Source: Hondaea fermentalgiana (taxonomy: Eukaryota; Sar; Bigyra; Thraustochytrida; Thraustochytriidae). Taken from it: a DNA stretch of 63,125 nt. How positions within the stretch are numbered: the stretch's first letter is position 1; every line of letters starts with the position of its first letter. Where the stretch lies: contig NPFB01000065.1 in NCBI GenBank assembly GCA_014084085.1, positions 21,318-84,442 on the forward strand, read 5' to 3'. Made by a program: the position numbers and the translations under genes. Positions 61,953-63,125 of the stretch are shown here, one piece after another. The notes beneath the pieces are model-generated. The model made no database searches, was not told the DNA's origin, and saw nothing but the letters and a program-made list of their open reading frames with translations.

Positions 61953-62864
61953 TTACAATTTCGACTTTCGGGACTTGATGGAGCCAAAGTCGGCGGCGTA
62001 CACGGTATTGCTACCCGGAGCGAGACCAAACTGAAGATGCTCGCTCTCAAGGCCGCTGGCGTTGCCGCTGGCAACCTTGGCAGCAGCGCGAAACATGGTG
62101 GCAAAGACGGTGCCCTCACGCGAGTAGTAGCGCGAGTTGAGCAGCGTGTCGACGGGAACCCACTGGCAGGCAGCAATTTCTTCTTCCTGCGGCACGAGCG
62201 TCTGCGTCTCGTCTTCGGCCTCGAGAACGCAGATGCAATAGAGGTCCGTGGTCCCCTCTCTCGCGGGCCCGGCACGCTGGCCGACGTGATGAATCTCTTG
62301 AATGGATGCCATTTGCTTGAACCGCGTGCGAAGGCCCGTCTCTTCGAGAACTTCGCGCACCACCGCGTCGCGCAGGTCCTCCTGCTGGTCCACGAGTCCG
62401 CCGGGCAATTTCCAAAAGTCTTTGAGGCGCGCGCTGGGGCCCGACTTTTCGCGAATGCAAAGAACCTCATTTTTGGAGTTGACAACGAAGCCAGCAACGC
62501 CAATAAAGTGGCTCGGACCTGGCGGCAGCTTGTTCTCATGCTCAGCTGCTAGCCATGCGGAGAGCATAACGTACGAGTCCTCGGCATGGTGGAAGACGAA
62601 TCCGGCCTGGACAGCAACCGGGATGAGGTCGCTGGCGCCGATTCCAATGCGCAGCCAGACGCCTTTGCGACCCTCCTTGCGCCAGCACTGCAGCGACTGC
62701 CACAGATCTCTTTCAAACTCGCGGGGGTCCGTGGGCGTCAGTTGCGCCGCCTCGCCCTCCTCGAGTCCCTTGTATCCGGCGTGCGACCTCGGGTCCACAA
62801 CCTCGACGGCATTGTACGAGTTCACCTTATGCTCCAGCGCTGCCTTGGGGCCTCCGCGCGCCAT
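61953..62864 (-). CDS. Nudix hydrolase, NUDT6 / plant NUDX2-like
   Basis: A 303-residue protein. It has a complete Nudix box: Gly156, Glu162, Arg170-Glu171, Glu174-Glu175, Gly177, in the GX5EX7REUXEEXGU pattern after KDFWKLPGG. The region before it (about 67-105) carries GVWLRIGI, then AGFVFHHAEDSYVML, the pre-Nudix domain that marks the NUDT6 and plant NUDX2/6/7 group. These enzymes hydrolyse nucleoside diphosphates linked to another group (NADH and ADP-ribose in plants); the substrate here is not determined. It ends with a basic SRKSKL; SKL is a perfect type-1 peroxisomal targeting signal, so a peroxisomal site is likely. Start: ATG at 62864. Length fits the group. Confidence 0.9.
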   Translation of the reverse strand: MARGGPKAALEHKVNSYNAVEVVDPRSHAGYKGLEEGEAAQLTPTDPREFERDLWQSLQCWRKEGRKGVWLRIGIGASDLIPVAVQAGFVFHHAEDSYVMLSAWLAAEHENKLPPGPSHFIGVAGFVVNSKNEVLCIREKSGPSARLKDFWKLPGGLVDQQEDLRDAVVREVLEETGLRTRFKQMASIQEIHHVGQRAGPAREGTTDLYCICVLEAEDETQTLVPQEEEIAACQWVPVDTLLNSRYYSREGTVFATMFRAAAKVASGNASGLESEHLQFGLAPGSNTVYAADFGSIKSRKSKL

Positions 62865-63125
62865 CGTCCCGGTCTCTCGCTCGCTCCACCCTCTTCTCCC
62901 CGCGCGCCAGCTAGCCTCTACCGCTACCTCCCTGCTGGCGATGGCGGACTGCTCGTCTCGCCGTCGCCGACGTTTGCGTCAAGCTCGAAGGCTGACTTAC
63001 TACTGTTCACGATGTGATGATCGTGTTGACCCCGCCGTGAGTCCGCTCCGGCCAGGCCAGTCCCGGGGACCCCGTGTGCACCAACGTGTGCGCTTTTCCG
63101 CCCCCCCCCCCCCCCCCCCCCCCCC
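62865..63125. other. Upstream region of Nudix gene and contig end with poly-C
   Basis: The Nudix promoter should be here. The sequence ends in 25 C bases (63101-63125), similar to the poly-C run at 48219-48240. It is probably where assembly stopped. Confidence 0.6.

Noticed and set aside
1..63125. tRNA, rRNA and transposon genes
   Set aside because: I looked for T-arm-like GGTTCGA strings and for reverse transcriptase or transposase motifs; the few GTTCGA matches lie inside genes or lack a tRNA cloverleaf, and no mobile-element protein was seen. A tRNAscan or covariance search would be decisive.

Overview
The window looks like nuclear DNA of a GC-rich, intron-poor, flagellate-forming protist. 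Its genes are mostly long uninterrupted reading frames for typical eukaryotic proteins: three kinesins, a Tubby protein, a NEK kinase, a TRAPPII subunit, CCDC93, Golgi-type glycosyltransferases and an organellar release factor. The best guess is a stramenopile of the thraustochytrid (Labyrinthulomycetes) type. This is inferred from gene content and style, because no marker gene in the window settles it. Spacers are full of short tandem repeats, and the assembly has a 100-N gap at 48551-48650.

Layout. 0.5-12 kb: prolyl oligopeptidase (+), DUF455 ferritin-like protein (-), kinesin-2 (+), TRAPPC9/Trs120-like protein (-). 12.4-14 kb: a gene of unknown function with at least one probable intron. 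15-21 kb: a divergent FHA-domain kinesin and a protein with two EDR2_C domains. 22-28 kb: acyltransferase-3 membrane protein, small two-TM protein, GT32-like glycosyltransferase. 29-34 kb: CCDC93 (+) facing a Tubby protein (-). 35-45 kb: TMEM260-like protein (+) facing a NEK6/7-like kinase (-); SF2 helicase (+) facing a methyltransferase-like protein (-). 45.6-55 kb: a multidomain BSD/peroxidase-like/DUF84 protein (-), an RF2-type organellar release factor (+) and a very long kinesin-14 (+). 56-63 kb: GT2-like glycosyltransferase (-), a repeat-rich spacer, a basic unknown protein (+) and a NUDT6-like Nudix hydrolase (-).

There are no operons; most neighbours are convergent or divergent single genes. 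Thematically, kinesin-2, Tubby and perhaps the NEK kinase fit flagellar transport. The NudE-kinesin-14 and NEK proteins fit the mitotic or cytoplasmic microtubule system. TRAPPC9, CCDC93 and the glycosyltransferases fit Golgi and endosome traffic.

Most notable: (1) a kinesin-14 whose N-terminus resembles the dynein/LIS1 adaptor NudE, with a stalk grown by 96-bp tandem duplication; (2) an RF2 homologue that keeps GGQ but has SEY in place of SPF and Gln in place of the decoding His, in a group whose mitochondria are known to use UUA as a stop; (3) a single protein joining BSD-like segments, a degenerate class I haem-peroxidase fold without its proximal-His segment, and a DUF84 phosphatase domain; (4) a kinesin with unusual nucleotide-binding motifs and an FHA domain.
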